Below are positions 33,706 through 43,446 of a stretch of 64,000 nucleotides of DNA, one piece after another. Source of the DNA: Candidatus Saccharimonadota bacterium. Its GTDB lineage: Bacteria > Patescibacteriota > Saccharimonadia > Saccharimonadales > UBA4665. A program made the translations under genes and the position numbers. Where the stretch lies: contig DAIDIO010000005.1 of assembly GCA_027459325.1 (NCBI GenBank), forward strand, positions 1 through 64,000, given 5' to 3'. The notes under the pieces were generated by a model that saw nothing but the letters and a program-made list of their open reading frames with translations, searched no databases and was not told the origin of the DNA. Every line of letters starts with the position of its first letter. The stretch's first letter is position 1.

Positions 33706-34242
33706 GTGAAGATTATTATGAATAATATACAGATATCCACTGCCCAGGCTAAGCAAGATAAGCTGTTTTATGTAGTAGCGAACATAATTATTGTTAACCC
33801 TAGGGATAATAGCTGTTTAATCTTAAAGAGGAGTGAATCAGAGGTAGTTCATCCGGGTAAGTGGGCTTTTCCGGGAGGAAAGTTAGAGCATGCTGATGTC
33901 CGGAATCTGTTAGTTGAAAAAGGCCTTAAACCAATTGATGGCATTGAAAACATACTTGGTATACTTGCGAAAAGGGAAGCAAAAGAGGAGTGCGGGCTGG
34001 ATGTCGATAGCGAGACCGCTGACATTATTAGCAATAAAGTTTTTGTACGGCCCGATGGCATTCCGGTTTTCATGGTAGTCATGACTGCTGAATATACAAC
34101 CGGTGATGTTAGGCTTGAAGAAGCGGCTTTCACTGACTTTGCTTGGGTAAATTCATCGGAAATATCCAATTATGACTGTATTGACAGTGTTCCAGACGAT
34201 GCTAAGCGAGTTCTTGAAGCCTATGAGGGTGGAAAAAAGTAA
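33706..34242 (+). CDS. Nudix hydrolase with a split Nudix box
   Basis: A 178-residue protein starting at GTG (an ATG four codons on is possible). The Nudix box begins GKWAFPGGKLEH and ends KREAKEECGLDV, but about 25 extra residues lie between the first Glu and the REAKEE helix, where the family has seven. All metal-binding residues are kept. The inserted loop may shape substrate choice. Substrate unknown. Confidence 0.87.
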   Translation: MKIIMNNIQISTAQAKQDKLFYVVANIIIVNPRDNSCLILKRSESEVVHPGKWAFPGGKLEHADVRNLLVEKGLKPIDGIENILGILAKREAKEECGLDVDSETADIISNKVFVRPDGIPVFMVVMTAEYTTGDVRLEEAAFTDFAWVNSSEISNYDCIDSVPDDAKRVLEAYEGGKK

Positions 34243-34313
34243 TTTACTTAAGCTTGCTAAATAGATATTAGAAATTAAAATTATAACAAATAATTACTTA
34301 ACGGAGCGCTACT

Positions 34314-34964
34314 ATGAGGAAAGAAAGAGAGCTGGAAAATTACGGAAACGGAGCAGTAGCAACAACGGTTGCCGTTAACTATTTGCCTGACGAGAATGTC
34401 ACCAACAGTACTCAGCTGACTTACGATATTGGCGCCACTCAGTTTGCGCTGAATCTTATTGAGGGGCAATGGCAGGATAAAGAGGGCTGGATGACCGAGT
34501 TCTTGCGAAGAGTTATTGTTAATGCCTCCGCCAACGGTATTAATATGTACGATTTATTGCCTGAAGCTGATTCTCGCGGCGATGAAGTTAACCTGCGTAG
34601 GTGCAGAACCGGTAGGATTGGGGCTGTTGTTGAATCGTTATTTGAACCAACAGTTAGTGAAATACATAAAATTGTTGCCCAGGCGGCAATTGATGGAAAA
34701 ACTGAAGCTCGAAAGGTATGGAAAATTTTCAAAGGCGATAGACAGGAACCTTATGTTCAACCCTTTGAAGAGTTACTCAAGTACCGTGAATTGAGCGGCA
34801 AAGTATCTGAACATTTTGGAGCTCTAGGTCTTATATCTGAAGTCATCGAGTCTGGTAGTGAAGTGGTTGTGCCTTTTCAAGGCGTAGATAGGACCACCAA
34901 CCATTTGAACTGGTTGGTAGGGATACGTTTATCCTGGGCTGAGCCCTTAGCTGAGAGCAATTGA
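34314..34964 (+). CDS. Soluble protein of unknown function
   Basis: A 216-residue protein without signal peptide, membrane helix or known motif. It is mixed alpha/beta by eye, with a charged middle (EADSRGDEVNLRRCRTGRIG). A GGAGCG site precedes ATG. Not recognised. Confidence 0.8.
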   Translation: MRKERELENYGNGAVATTVAVNYLPDENVTNSTQLTYDIGATQFALNLIEGQWQDKEGWMTEFLRRVIVNASANGINMYDLLPEADSRGDEVNLRRCRTGRIGAVVESLFEPTVSEIHKIVAQAAIDGKTEARKVWKIFKGDRQEPYVQPFEELLKYRELSGKVSEHFGALGLISEVIESGSEVVVPFQGVDRTTNHLNWLVGIRLSWAEPLAESN

Positions 34965-35086
34965 TAGTTTGTTCTAGTAAAGTCAGCCTTACTAAGGCTT
35001 ACGGTACACTTTTCATATAAAGCTCAAAGTTGCCATAGCTTAGCATAATCACGTATTATTAATCTAATGCTTATTTAAGCTGACTT

Positions 35087-36037
35087 ATGGATAGTAACGC
35101 GCCACCACCACAAAATGGAAATAATAATAACGCTCAACCGAGTCGACATCCGGCCGACATGGACCGGTCTAGAAGACCTATGCAGTCAATTGATTCGTTT
35201 CGCTCGGTGCAGCGGCCTCTGCAGCAGCCAGGTCAGCCAAACCGACAAAACATAGGCTACTTATCCAGATCATCATATAATTCCCAACCGCCTACTCAGC
35301 GACCAACGGATACTAACTTTGCTAATCAACCAACGCCAGCTCGGCCCCAGCCAAATCCTACCTTCCCTGAAACTAAGCCACTCAATAGCCAACCCCCTGT
35401 GCCTTCTCAGCCGAGTACAGCCTACGGATACCCGCCTGCCACGCACCATCCAGCTTCTACGCCAGCCTCAACACCGGTAAAGCCAAAAGCCGGAATTATT
35501 AGAGGCTCTAGCGAAAATCTAGTTAAGCTTTTTGGTGGCTTTATGATTTTCCTGTCTGTCTTAAGTTTATTGTCCTGGGTATCGGTCGGACTTAAGTCGT
35601 CTACTGAAGTAATCGGTCTAATCCTAGCACTGGTCCAACTTGGCCTTGGTATTGGCATAATTATGAAAAAGGAAATTGCTAGGCTTGGCTATATAATTGC
35701 GTCTTCCATATTGTTAATATTTTCTTTATTTGGAACTTTTAATTATATTCATCAGCAAAACCAGGTCGATAAAGTTAATAACCCCCAGCTAACTAGCCTA
35801 CAGAACACCATTCAGAACTACCAGAATGATTCGTCATTGTCGCTCTCTCGAAAGGCTACGATTCTCAAATCTCTGCAAAAGTCAGAAGCGGTGGTTATCA
35901 GCCAGCAAATTTCCTTGAATGAGGTAGGTAAGACAATGATACCGCTTAGAAATGTTGTAGTCGGCTACCTTATAGCTATATTACCGATTGCCTTCCTAAC
36001 CCGTTCAAGGGTTAAAAAAGTCTTTAGCCAGGATTAG
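35087..36037 (+). CDS. Membrane protein with Pro/Gln-rich disordered N-terminus
   Basis: A 316-residue protein. Residues 1-140 are rich in Pro, Gln, Asn and Arg with no fold. Three to four helices follow (about 150-168, 178-195, 203-222, and near 290-308), with a polar loop holding a coiled coil between the last two. Such layouts are common in CPR genomes. Function unknown. Confidence 0.8.
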   Translation: MDSNAPPPQNGNNNNAQPSRHPADMDRSRRPMQSIDSFRSVQRPLQQPGQPNRQNIGYLSRSSYNSQPPTQRPTDTNFANQPTPARPQPNPTFPETKPLNSQPPVPSQPSTAYGYPPATHHPASTPASTPVKPKAGIIRGSSENLVKLFGGFMIFLSVLSLLSWVSVGLKSSTEVIGLILALVQLGLGIGIIMKKEIARLGYIIASSILLIFSLFGTFNYIHQQNQVDKVNNPQLTSLQNTIQNYQNDSSLSLSRKATILKSLQKSEAVVISQQISLNEVGKTMIPLRNVVVGYLIAILPIAFLTRSRVKKVFSQD

Positions 36038-36195
36038 GCAAAAATCCAACCGGAATTGGCAGACTAAACCTGACCCTAAATGTAATTTTTGCTGCCTATT
36101 TCGGTTGAGCAGTCACCTTTATATGATCTGTTAAATCATGAAATTATCGTCCGAAATGCTTGAGTCTTGTACTGAAACATAAATATCTGATACAC

Positions 36196-36315
36196 TTGAC
36201 GCTAGCTAGAAGAGCTGCTTTAAGATTCTAGATAGAAAGTTAAGAGATAAAGAGGAGCAGCTAAACTGATTTGTCAGGTTACCTCTTTCCAGCCAGTTAA
36301 AGGAGTTAATGTAAC
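36196..36315 (+). promoter_or_regulatory. Promoter and structured 5' leader of the RRM gene
   Basis: TTGACG (36196-36201), 17-nt spacer, TTTAAG (36219-36224). The leader of about 85 nt has AAAGAGG (36249-36255) pairing with CCTCTTT (36282-36288) around an inner CTGA/TCAG hairpin. AGCTGCT upstream can compete for the adjacent AGCAGCT. The AGGAG site (36301-36305) lies just after. The layout suggests RNA-based control, perhaps by temperature. Confidence 0.5.
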
Positions 36316-36585
36316 ATGGCAAGTAAATTATTTATCGGTTCACTAGCGTGGGCCACTAACGACGATAGTTTAAGAGACTTTTTCGCAACTGTTGGTACAG
36401 TAGTCTCAGCTAACGTTATTAAAGACCGTGAGACCGGCCGAAGCAAAGGTTTTGGCTTTGTTGAAATGTCCAGCGATGAAGAAGCCAAAGAAGCAATTGC
36501 TAAGCTTAACGGTAAAGATCTTGATGGACGCGCAATTGTTGTAAATGAAGCCCGTCCCCGCGAAGAGCGACCAGTAGCTAACTAA
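36316..36585 (+). CDS. RRM-type RNA-binding protein
   Basis: An 89-residue single RRM. RNP2 is LFIGSLAW and RNP1 is KGFGFVEM, both complete with the aromatic residues that stack on RNA. The C-terminus is a short basic tail. It resembles the small Rbp proteins of cyanobacteria, which respond to cold. A long structured leader precedes it. Confidence 0.95.
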   Translation: MASKLFIGSLAWATNDDSLRDFFATVGTVVSANVIKDRETGRSKGFGFVEMSSDEEAKEAIAKLNGKDLDGRAIVVNEARPREERPVAN

Positions 36586-36648
36586 GAATATTAAATAAGA
36601 AAAAACAGTATTGACGGCAGACCCTAGCAACGCCTAGGCTGTTATATA

Positions 36649-37932
36649 ATGGCAAAACTCAATCGAACACGGGTAATGGTTAAGCGTGCACTTCGCCCAT
36701 TGTCTTTTAGGCCAGATATTGATCTTAGACCTGAAGACGTAGCGGAGGCTAGAAAGTATATAAAAAATTACTGGCCGAAAGTCGAACGCTTCCACCCCAA
36801 AGACGACGAAAGTTTACTGGGTCTGCCAAAGCCATACCTGGTCCCGTCTTTCAAGTTAAAAACCGGCTTTGACTATAACGAACTGTACTATTGGGACAGC
36901 TATTTCATGATTCAAGGCATGCTGGACGAAGAGCACGAAGAGCTGGTTACCGGTATCCTTGACGATCTTATTTCGCTTTATAAACGGTTTAAGGTCATAC
37001 CAAACGCTTCAAGAACTTATTTAACCGGCCGCAGTCAGCCGCCACTGCTGACTAGTTTTATTTTTGATGTTTATAGCGCATACAATAAAACCGATCGATG
37101 GCTAAGGGATCATATGGCGGTAGCCGAGGAAGAGTATCAAACGGTTTGGCTGGGTGTTAAAAAGCCGAATGAACGCCAAGTATATAACGGTCTTAGCCGC
37201 TATTACGACATTAATTATCTTCATGATCTCGCGGAAGCCGAAAGTGGCTGGGATATGACCCCCCGGTTTGATAGACGGGCACTTAATTTCTTACCGATTG
37301 ATCTAAATAGTTTGCTATATAAGTATGAAACCGATTTTGCCCGCACCGCCCGAATACTTGGAGACAAGCGTAAGGCTGCTTATTGGGAGGACGCGGCTAA
37401 GGTTCGAAAAGACGTTATTGATACACTCATGTGGGATAAGCTCAGAGGCATGTACTTCGATTACAACTATGTTAAGAAAAAACGCGGCGATGTCTTTAGC
37501 CTGGCTGCTTTTTTCCCGCTGTGGGCTGGTATGGTCGATGAGGAAAGGGCCGCTACACTTGTTAAATCTCTCAAACGTTTTGAACATAAAGGGGGTCTTA
37601 GTACCACCGATGCCTTGCCGCTTAAGCAATTTGTTCTGGGCAGTGTACCAACCCAGTGGGCTTACCCGAACGGTTGGGCGCCTCTCCACTTTATTGTTGT
37701 TAAGGGGCTGGAGCGTTATGGTTATCATAAAGACGCCCGGCGCATAGCTACCAAGTGGCTTAAAACCAATCTTCACTGGTTTAATACCGAGAATATGTTT
37801 CTTGAGAAGTATAACGTTGTTAACCCGGAGAAGCCGCCTGTTAAAGGGCTTTATCCATCGCAAACCGGTTTTGGCTGGACTAATGCGGTCTTTGAAAGAT
37901 TCGCCCAGGACTATGTCGATAGGCCGCAGTAA
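36649..37932 (+). CDS. Trehalase (GH37 family)
   Basis: A 427-residue enzyme that should hydrolyse trehalose to two glucose units. Family signatures are ELYYWDSYFMIQGM, ESGWDMTPRF, where D is the likely general acid, and QWAYPNGWAPLHF. It is shorter than the usual 500-550 residues and has no signal peptide, so it is cytoplasmic. TTGACG-18-TAGGCT is placed 8 nt before ATG, fitting a leaderless mRNA. Confidence 0.9.
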   Translation: MAKLNRTRVMVKRALRPLSFRPDIDLRPEDVAEARKYIKNYWPKVERFHPKDDESLLGLPKPYLVPSFKLKTGFDYNELYYWDSYFMIQGMLDEEHEELVTGILDDLISLYKRFKVIPNASRTYLTGRSQPPLLTSFIFDVYSAYNKTDRWLRDHMAVAEEEYQTVWLGVKKPNERQVYNGLSRYYDINYLHDLAEAESGWDMTPRFDRRALNFLPIDLNSLLYKYETDFARTARILGDKRKAAYWEDAAKVRKDVIDTLMWDKLRGMYFDYNYVKKKRGDVFSLAAFFPLWAGMVDEERAATLVKSLKRFEHKGGLSTTDALPLKQFVLGSVPTQWAYPNGWAPLHFIVVKGLERYGYHKDARRIATKWLKTNLHWFNTENMFLEKYNVVNPEKPPVKGLYPSQTGFGWTNAVFERFAQDYVDRPQ

Positions 37933-37989
37933 GGACAAGTTAAAGTCTTACAAAATTCTTTATAAAACGGTAAGCTATATATAAGACTC

Positions 37990-39438
37990 ATGAGTAAATA
38001 CTACGTCACTACCTCTATTCCCTATGTCAATGCCGAGCCGCACATTGGGTTTGCGATGGAGCTGGTTATTGCTGATGTGCTGGCCCGCTACGCCGTCTCT
38101 AAGGGCGATGATGTCATTTTTAGCACCGGCACTGATGAACATGGCGGTAAAATAGCCGAGAAGGCCGCTGAAAACGGTCTTAGCCCTAAAGACTTTACCG
38201 ACCAAATTAGTGAGCGTTTCCAGCAATTAAGTGATTTATTGAATATTTCGAATAATCGCTTTATACGGACCACCGATACCGGGCATGAGCAGCGGGCGGC
38301 GGTTATATGGGAAGCCCTCAAAAAAGATATCTATAAAAGCAGTTATATTGGCTGGTACTGTACCGGCGACGAAGCATTTTTTACAGAAACTGAGGTTAAA
38401 GAGCTTAATGGGATCTGCCCTAATCATAACCGACCGTTTGAGAAGGTTGAAGAAGAAAATTATTTCTTCAAATTGTCTCAGTATGAGGACAAACTTTTAA
38501 AGGCTATAACTTCCGGTAAATTTGTTATCCTCCCAGAATCTAAGAAAAATGAAATCGTCAGTTTAATTAAGGGCGGTCTTGATGACATTAGTGTTTCCAG
38601 ACCAAAGGATAAAATTTCCTGGGGAATACCAGTACCAGGCGATCCGGATCAGGTAATGTACGTATGGTTTGAGGCGCTTATGAATTACATTACAGTTCTG
38701 GGCTATCCCGAAAATGAGGACTTTAAGAATTTCTGGCCGGCCAACGTACAGGTAGTCGGTAAGGATATTATCCGTTTTCATGCTGCTATTTGGCCAGCTA
38801 TGCTTATGAGCCTCGGTGTTGATCTGCCTAAAAAACTCTACGTACATGGCTTTATAACAATTGACGACAAGAAGATAAGCAAGAGCTTAGGCAATGTCGT
38901 TCATCCGAAAGATATTGTCGAAAAATATGGCGTCGATGCCTTTCGTTACTACTTCCTTCGTCACATCCCGTCTTATGAAGACGGTGACTTCAGCTGGGAA
39001 CGACTGGAAAGCGCATATAATAACGAGCTGGCCAACGAACTGGGAAACGCCCTGCAACGAACTTTGACAATGGCTCAGAAGTATCTAAATGGCAATCTTG
39101 ATTCAAAGCCGGAAGCCGACCATGACACGACCCGCTACAGTGAAGCGATTGAAGCCTGCCGGTTTGACCGGGCCCTTGATGAAGTCTGGGAGCACATCAG
39201 AGGGCTTAATCAGTATATCGATGAAGAGAAGCCCTGGGCAATAGATAGGCAGAAGGATAACGAGCATTTAGTGGAAGTTATAACCCATATGCTCGGCACA
39301 TTGAATTTACTGGCCGATTTACTAGAACCATTCCTGCCTGAAACCAGCCAACGTATGAAGGACTTATTAAGCGCGCCTAAGCTAATGCCGCCCGAGCGGA
39401 CGTTATTTCCTAAAGCCGAGACAACCAAAAAAGACTGA
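37990..39438 (+). CDS. metG: Methionyl-tRNA synthetase
   Basis: A 482-residue class I synthetase charging tRNA-Met. The HIGH motif is HIGF (PHIGFAMELVIADVL), KMSKS is KKISKSLGN, and the WYC-TGDEAFF and CPNHNRPF text forms the connective domain. It lacks the C-terminal tRNA-binding domain found in longer forms. tatD follows 9 nt later. Confidence 0.97.
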   Translation: MSKYYVTTSIPYVNAEPHIGFAMELVIADVLARYAVSKGDDVIFSTGTDEHGGKIAEKAAENGLSPKDFTDQISERFQQLSDLLNISNNRFIRTTDTGHEQRAAVIWEALKKDIYKSSYIGWYCTGDEAFFTETEVKELNGICPNHNRPFEKVEEENYFFKLSQYEDKLLKAITSGKFVILPESKKNEIVSLIKGGLDDISVSRPKDKISWGIPVPGDPDQVMYVWFEALMNYITVLGYPENEDFKNFWPANVQVVGKDIIRFHAAIWPAMLMSLGVDLPKKLYVHGFITIDDKKISKSLGNVVHPKDIVEKYGVDAFRYYFLRHIPSYEDGDFSWERLESAYNNELANELGNALQRTLTMAQKYLNGNLDSKPEADHDTTRYSEAIEACRFDRALDEVWEHIRGLNQYIDEEKPWAIDRQKDNEHLVEVITHMLGTLNLLADLLEPFLPETSQRMKDLLSAPKLMPPERTLFPKAETTKKD

Positions 39439-39447
39439 GGTTTAATT

Positions 39448-40260
39448 ATGCAGTTAGTAGACACTCATTGCCATATTCAGTCAATTGGTGCAAAACAAGG
39501 TGAAAGGCATACCCAGGAACTTTGGGCAAAAGCTGAACAGCTAAGCATACAAAATGTCTTAGACAGAGCCATGGCGGACGGAGTTAGTAAAATGATATGC
39601 GTCGGTTGCGAGCTAGAGGATAGCCAGCTAGCCATAGATGTGGCAGCGGAACATGCTAATATTTGGGCCAGTATCGGTATTCACCCCCACGAAGCTAGCA
39701 ATTTTGCGGTAGATAAAAATGCTCAGGATAAATTTAAAGCTTTGAGCAAACAAGCTAAAGTTATAGCGGTTGGCGAATGTGGTCTAGATTATTACTATGA
39801 ACATTCCCCAAGAGATCAACAGATAGAAATACTTAATATCCAGCTCGAGTTAGCCAGCCAGCAGGCTTTGCCGGTTATTTTCCATGTCCGGGAGGCTTTT
39901 GATGACTTCTGGTCGATAGTTAATAACTTTCCGAACTTGCATGCGGTACTCCACAGTTTTACGGACAACCTGGTTAATTTAGATGAGGCGCTCAAGCGGG
40001 GATTTTATATAGGCGTTAACGGCATATCGACATTCGCAAAAAAGCCGGAACAAATTGAAATGTATAAACGTGTTCCGCTTAGCAATTTACTGCTTGAAAC
40101 AGATGCGCCCTTCTTGACACCGGTGCCTTTCCGTGGTAATATAAATGAACCAAATATGGTGGCAGTTATAGCTAAGCATCTGGCGGAAATAAGGAACGAA
40201 AACTTAAACGACCTGGCAGCCGCTACGACGGCTAATGCCACTAAACTATTTGGAGTATAA
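39448..40260 (+). CDS. tatD: TatD-family metal-dependent hydrolase
   Basis: A 270-residue DNase-like hydrolase. Metal ligands are visible in VDTHCHIQS, the Glu of VGECGLDYY, the His in IFHVREAF, AVLHSFTD and ETDAPFLTP. A GAGG site precedes ATG. It forms an operon with metG, a frequent pairing in bacteria. Confidence 0.95.
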   Translation: MQLVDTHCHIQSIGAKQGERHTQELWAKAEQLSIQNVLDRAMADGVSKMICVGCELEDSQLAIDVAAEHANIWASIGIHPHEASNFAVDKNAQDKFKALSKQAKVIAVGECGLDYYYEHSPRDQQIEILNIQLELASQQALPVIFHVREAFDDFWSIVNNFPNLHAVLHSFTDNLVNLDEALKRGFYIGVNGISTFAKKPEQIEMYKRVPLSNLLLETDAPFLTPVPFRGNINEPNMVAVIAKHLAEIRNENLNDLAAATTANATKLFGV

Positions 40261-40265
40261 GACAC

Positions 40266-40673
40266 ATGAATAATCAATCACAACCTCACAATAACGAAAG
40301 AAACATCTCAAGTTACATTGAGATAATTACAAGGCGCCAGGAAGTGGTAAGGTATGCCATCGACAGATTGGAAATTCTTGTCAGAGCCAGCGGAACCGAT
40401 ATAGATAATACCTCGGGACTAGAGCATCAACCTGACGGCCAAAACCTGACTAAGCGGGTCACTACAAGAAATGTCGGACCGATGGACGAAAATACTCATG
40501 CCATTATGCAGCCTACAGAGGACAATAATCAGACTCCATTTCAACAAGATGTATTTGAAGAGAAATTGGTTACACCACCGAGTCCAACTCCAGAGCCAAA
40601 TATGCAGAACCTGACCATTGAGGGTGCTCAACTGAGTGTTAAATATGCCTTTGAATCAGAGGACACAAAATAA
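40266..40673 (+). CDS. Acidic, mostly disordered protein of unknown function
   Basis: A 135-residue protein with one helix (about 15-45, SYIEIITRRQEVVRYAIDRL) and a long Asn/Gln/Pro-rich remainder. It begins 5 nt after tatD and its stop overlaps the next start (TAATG), so it belongs to the metG-tatD operon. Not recognised. Confidence 0.78.
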   Translation: MNNQSQPHNNERNISSYIEIITRRQEVVRYAIDRLEILVRASGTDIDNTSGLEHQPDGQNLTKRVTTRNVGPMDENTHAIMQPTEDNNQTPFQQDVFEEKLVTPPSPTPEPNMQNLTIEGAQLSVKYAFESEDTK

Positions 40674-41029
40674 TGCGAATTTTGCCAAAATTTACTAATG
40701 TCAGTCGACCGTTGACGACCGATGATTTAATTAGGAGTGAAGCCGAACTGGGTGGTACTTTATTCGGCGAAGTTCCTAAAGGCCGAACCCGGCAGTTCTT
40801 TTGCTTAGATCAACACACTTGGGTATGGCACGAAGCCTGGACCGATAAAACCGGCAACCATAGTGTTACTACAAGATATGAAGTTAGGCCGAACGGCATC
40901 TTCAAAGTTCAGAACAACGGCACTTATCAGAGCTTATCGGACAACGAAACACGCAACTTTGTCAGGGCTGCCCGTATCTATGCCGATAAAGTTATCCGTT
41001 CCTACGATAACCAACTATTAGCTGTTTAG
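40673..41029 (+). CDS. Small conserved-looking protein of unknown function
   Basis: A 118-residue soluble protein, with strands around QFFCLDQHTWVWHEAW and TTRYEVRPNGIFKV, and a helix at the end. It is coupled to the preceding gene by the TAATG overlap; the two probably work together. Not recognised. Confidence 0.82.
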   Translation: MRILPKFTNVSRPLTTDDLIRSEAELGGTLFGEVPKGRTRQFFCLDQHTWVWHEAWTDKTGNHSVTTRYEVRPNGIFKVQNNGTYQSLSDNETRNFVRAARIYADKVIRSYDNQLLAV

Positions 41030-41066
41030 TGAGATTTACGTATATCAACTAGCTATACTGGAATAA

Positions 41067-42203
41067 ATGAGCAGTAAGTATATATATTTAGATCATGCCG
41101 CGGCTACACCGCTAGATCCAAGTGTGCTTAAGCTCATGCTGCTTTTTTACGAATCAAACTTTTATAATCCTTCGGCCGGTTATATCCCGGCTATTGAAGT
41201 CAGGCGTAAAATCGATGAAGCCAGAGCCAGGGTGGCTTTCTGGCTGGGTGCTAAGCCGCCGGAAATTGTCTTTACGGCCGGCGCAACTGAAGCTAATAAC
41301 CTGGCCATTAATGGCATTATGTCTAAATACCCAAAAGCCAATATGCTGATCAGCGCTATTGAGCATGAATCGGTCATTGCACCCAGTCAGTCATTTAATA
41401 CCCGCAATGTGAAAGTCACTAAAGATGGCAGAATCGATTTAGAGGATTTAAAACAAAAACTGGATGAGAAAACGGTTTTAGTAAGTGTTATGCAGGCTAA
41501 TAATGAGATCGGCACAATTCAGCCGATTAGGCAGGTATTTCAAATAGTCCAAACCGAAAGACGCAGGCGAAGTGGCCAAGGCTTGCCGTTATATTTACAT
41601 ACTGATAGCGCTCAGGCCGCTAATTATCTGGATCTACACACCTCCCGTTTAGGCGTTGATCTTATGAGTCTTAACGGTGGAAAGATTTACGGCCCTAAGC
41701 AGACTGGCGTGCTATTTATAAAAACCGGCGTCCAGCTTTCCCCTCAGATAAAAGGTGGTGGCCAGGAGAGAGGTTTACGCTCTGGCACCGAAAACGTCGC
41801 TGGCATCATAGGGCTGGCGGCGGCACTGGATTTGTCGCAAAGTAGCCGAAATGAAGAGGCTGAGCGGTTAACTATTCTTAGGGATAATTTCATAGCTGAA
41901 CTTATAACAGCGCTTCCTGATCTGCAGCTTAATGGTTCCTTAAAGCATCGTTTACCTAACAATGTTCATATAACTCTGCCTGGAGCAGATAATGAACGAC
42001 TTTTAATGGAATTGGACGGTCAAGCTATTCTGGCTGCCGCCGGCAGTGCGTGTAGTGCCAGTAGCGACGAGCCTTCACATGTCCTTAAAGCGATCGGTAG
42101 TAGTGATGAAGAGGCCAGAGGATCGCTGCGCTTAACTCTGGGACGCTCGACAACTGAAGAGCAGCTAAGGACTGTGGTAAAAGTTCTCAGCTCGCTTTCT
42201 TAA
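41067..42203 (+). CDS. Cysteine desulfurase, NifS/IscS type
   Basis: A 378-residue PLP enzyme removing sulfur from cysteine. It has the start YIYLDHAAATPLDP, the PLP lysine in NGGKIYGPKQTG and the catalytic Cys in GSACSASSDE. The sulfur may serve MnmA thiolation, encoded at 47620. TATACT is 7 nt before ATG, a leaderless pattern. Confidence 0.93.
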   Translation: MSSKYIYLDHAAATPLDPSVLKLMLLFYESNFYNPSAGYIPAIEVRRKIDEARARVAFWLGAKPPEIVFTAGATEANNLAINGIMSKYPKANMLISAIEHESVIAPSQSFNTRNVKVTKDGRIDLEDLKQKLDEKTVLVSVMQANNEIGTIQPIRQVFQIVQTERRRRSGQGLPLYLHTDSAQAANYLDLHTSRLGVDLMSLNGGKIYGPKQTGVLFIKTGVQLSPQIKGGGQERGLRSGTENVAGIIGLAAALDLSQSSRNEEAERLTILRDNFIAELITALPDLQLNGSLKHRLPNNVHITLPGADNERLLMELDGQAILAAAGSACSASSDEPSHVLKAIGSSDEEARGSLRLTLGRSTTEEQLRTVVKVLSSLS

Positions 42204-42314
42204 AAACACTTTACAGGTATCTTATCCAGGGCTTATACTTGTATTGTTATATAAAGCCATAAGCATTAAAATACAAAGCAAGCTATATAGATAAATAGCG
42301 GTGGGTAAACAAAC

Positions 42315-42938
42315 ATGACAATTTGGTGGCTATTACTAATCTTAGGCTCCCTAGGTGCAGCGGGGATTGGTTTCATATGGCTGATAGTTCACGTTTCACG
42401 GATGAGTGGCGGTAAATCGTCCAACCTTAATGACTCGATTGAGGCGGCAGCTCGAGAAGACGTTGAGCATATATTCAACGATGACTTCCGGGAAGAGCTC
42501 CGAAACCGCGGAAGACTCAACTTTGAGAATATTATCAATGAAAATGCCATGTTTTTGCAGCAGGATCTAAGACTGACTATTGCGCAGATCAATGATTATA
42601 TGAAGGGCGAGATCACCACTAAGCTGCAAGCCGAATTTGAAAAGTATGAGCAGGGTATTAATGATGCTAAGCAGCTGGCTGTAGAGTCGCTGCAAAAGAC
42701 CAACCAGGCAATCGATGAGGAACGTAAGAAGCTAAGCGAGCAGATCCAGGCAGATATAGAGGCAACCAAGCGCCTGCTAATAGAAAGATTTGAAAACAAT
42801 ATGACGGAGATAGTTAATCACTATCTTCTCGCAGCAATTGGCGATCAGATTGATCTTAATGACCAAATCGACTTTATTCTGGCTGATCTTGAAGCCAATA
42901 AGACTGCCATAATTGAGGATCTTAAGAATGGCGCATGA
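42315..42938 (+). CDS. F-type ATPase b-subunit-like stalk protein
   Basis: A 207-residue protein with one N-terminal membrane helix (WWLLLILGSLGAAGIGFIWLIV) followed by a long charged coiled coil, the form of the peripheral stalk. It lacks typical b-subunit text and has an extra segment (40-90). Its place before delta-, alpha-, gamma-, beta- and epsilon-like genes supports the role. It overlaps the next start by 11 bp. Genes for subunits a and c are not next to it. Confidence 0.75.
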   Translation: MTIWWLLLILGSLGAAGIGFIWLIVHVSRMSGGKSSNLNDSIEAAAREDVEHIFNDDFREELRNRGRLNFENIINENAMFLQQDLRLTIAQINDYMKGEITTKLQAEFEKYEQGINDAKQLAVESLQKTNQAIDEERKKLSEQIQADIEATKRLLIERFENNMTEIVNHYLLAAIGDQIDLNDQIDFILADLEANKTAIIEDLKNGA

Positions 42939-43446
42939 GCGGACTTTTAAATTGCCACTATCTATAGTTAGCCCGGGCGACTTACGAAGAATCAAAAGAG
43001 AAGTCGATGAGCTCTGTGATACTTTGCTGCAGATGGAGCTTAGAGAGGGCGGTCAAAAGCAGCCTAAAATGCCGAAGACTAGTCGTCAGCTCGACGATTT
43101 AATTGAAGTAAATAAAGCCAATCTGCTAGTGAAAGATGAACGAGAAGCTTTAGTGAAGGCTTTAAACGAAATAGTAGATAAATCGCCAGTGCTGCATATG
43201 AGCTTTAGCGCGGAGCCATCCACTAAGTTTTTAGATAAATTGATTTTTTATATCCGTGACTCGATTAGTCCATACGCCGTAGTGACGGTCGGTTTAGCAC
43301 CTTCAATCGGTGCCGGCTGTATGGTTAGAACGGCTAACAAATTCTTTGACCTCAGTCTAAAACAAACCCTGATTGGCCACCGCGCCGAGCTTATTAAAGA
43401 ACTTGATACCAGCGGTATAGTTAAGCCAGTGGAGGGTGCCTCGTGA
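42928..43446 (+). CDS. F-type ATPase delta-subunit-like protein
   Basis: A 172-residue protein from ATG 42928 (GAGG 9 nt upstream). The N-terminal half is helical, and the C-terminal half has strands VLHMSFSAEPS and ISPYAVVTVGLAPSIGAGCMV, like the C-terminal delta domain, but placed around the helical part differently from standard OSCP. The call depends on operon position. Its stop overlaps the alpha start (GTGA). Confidence 0.65.
   Translation: MAHERTFKLPLSIVSPGDLRRIKREVDELCDTLLQMELREGGQKQPKMPKTSRQLDDLIEVNKANLLVKDEREALVKALNEIVDKSPVLHMSFSAEPSTKFLDKLIFYIRDSISPYAVVTVGLAPSIGAGCMVRTANKFFDLSLKQTLIGHRAELIKELDTSGIVKPVEGAS

Noticed and set aside
36643-36650. TATATAAT as the -10 of the trehalase promoter
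   Set aside because: It overlaps the ATG, and its distance to TTGACG (28 nt) is too long. TAGGCT at 36635-36640 gives an 18-nt spacer and places the start codon 8 nt downstream.
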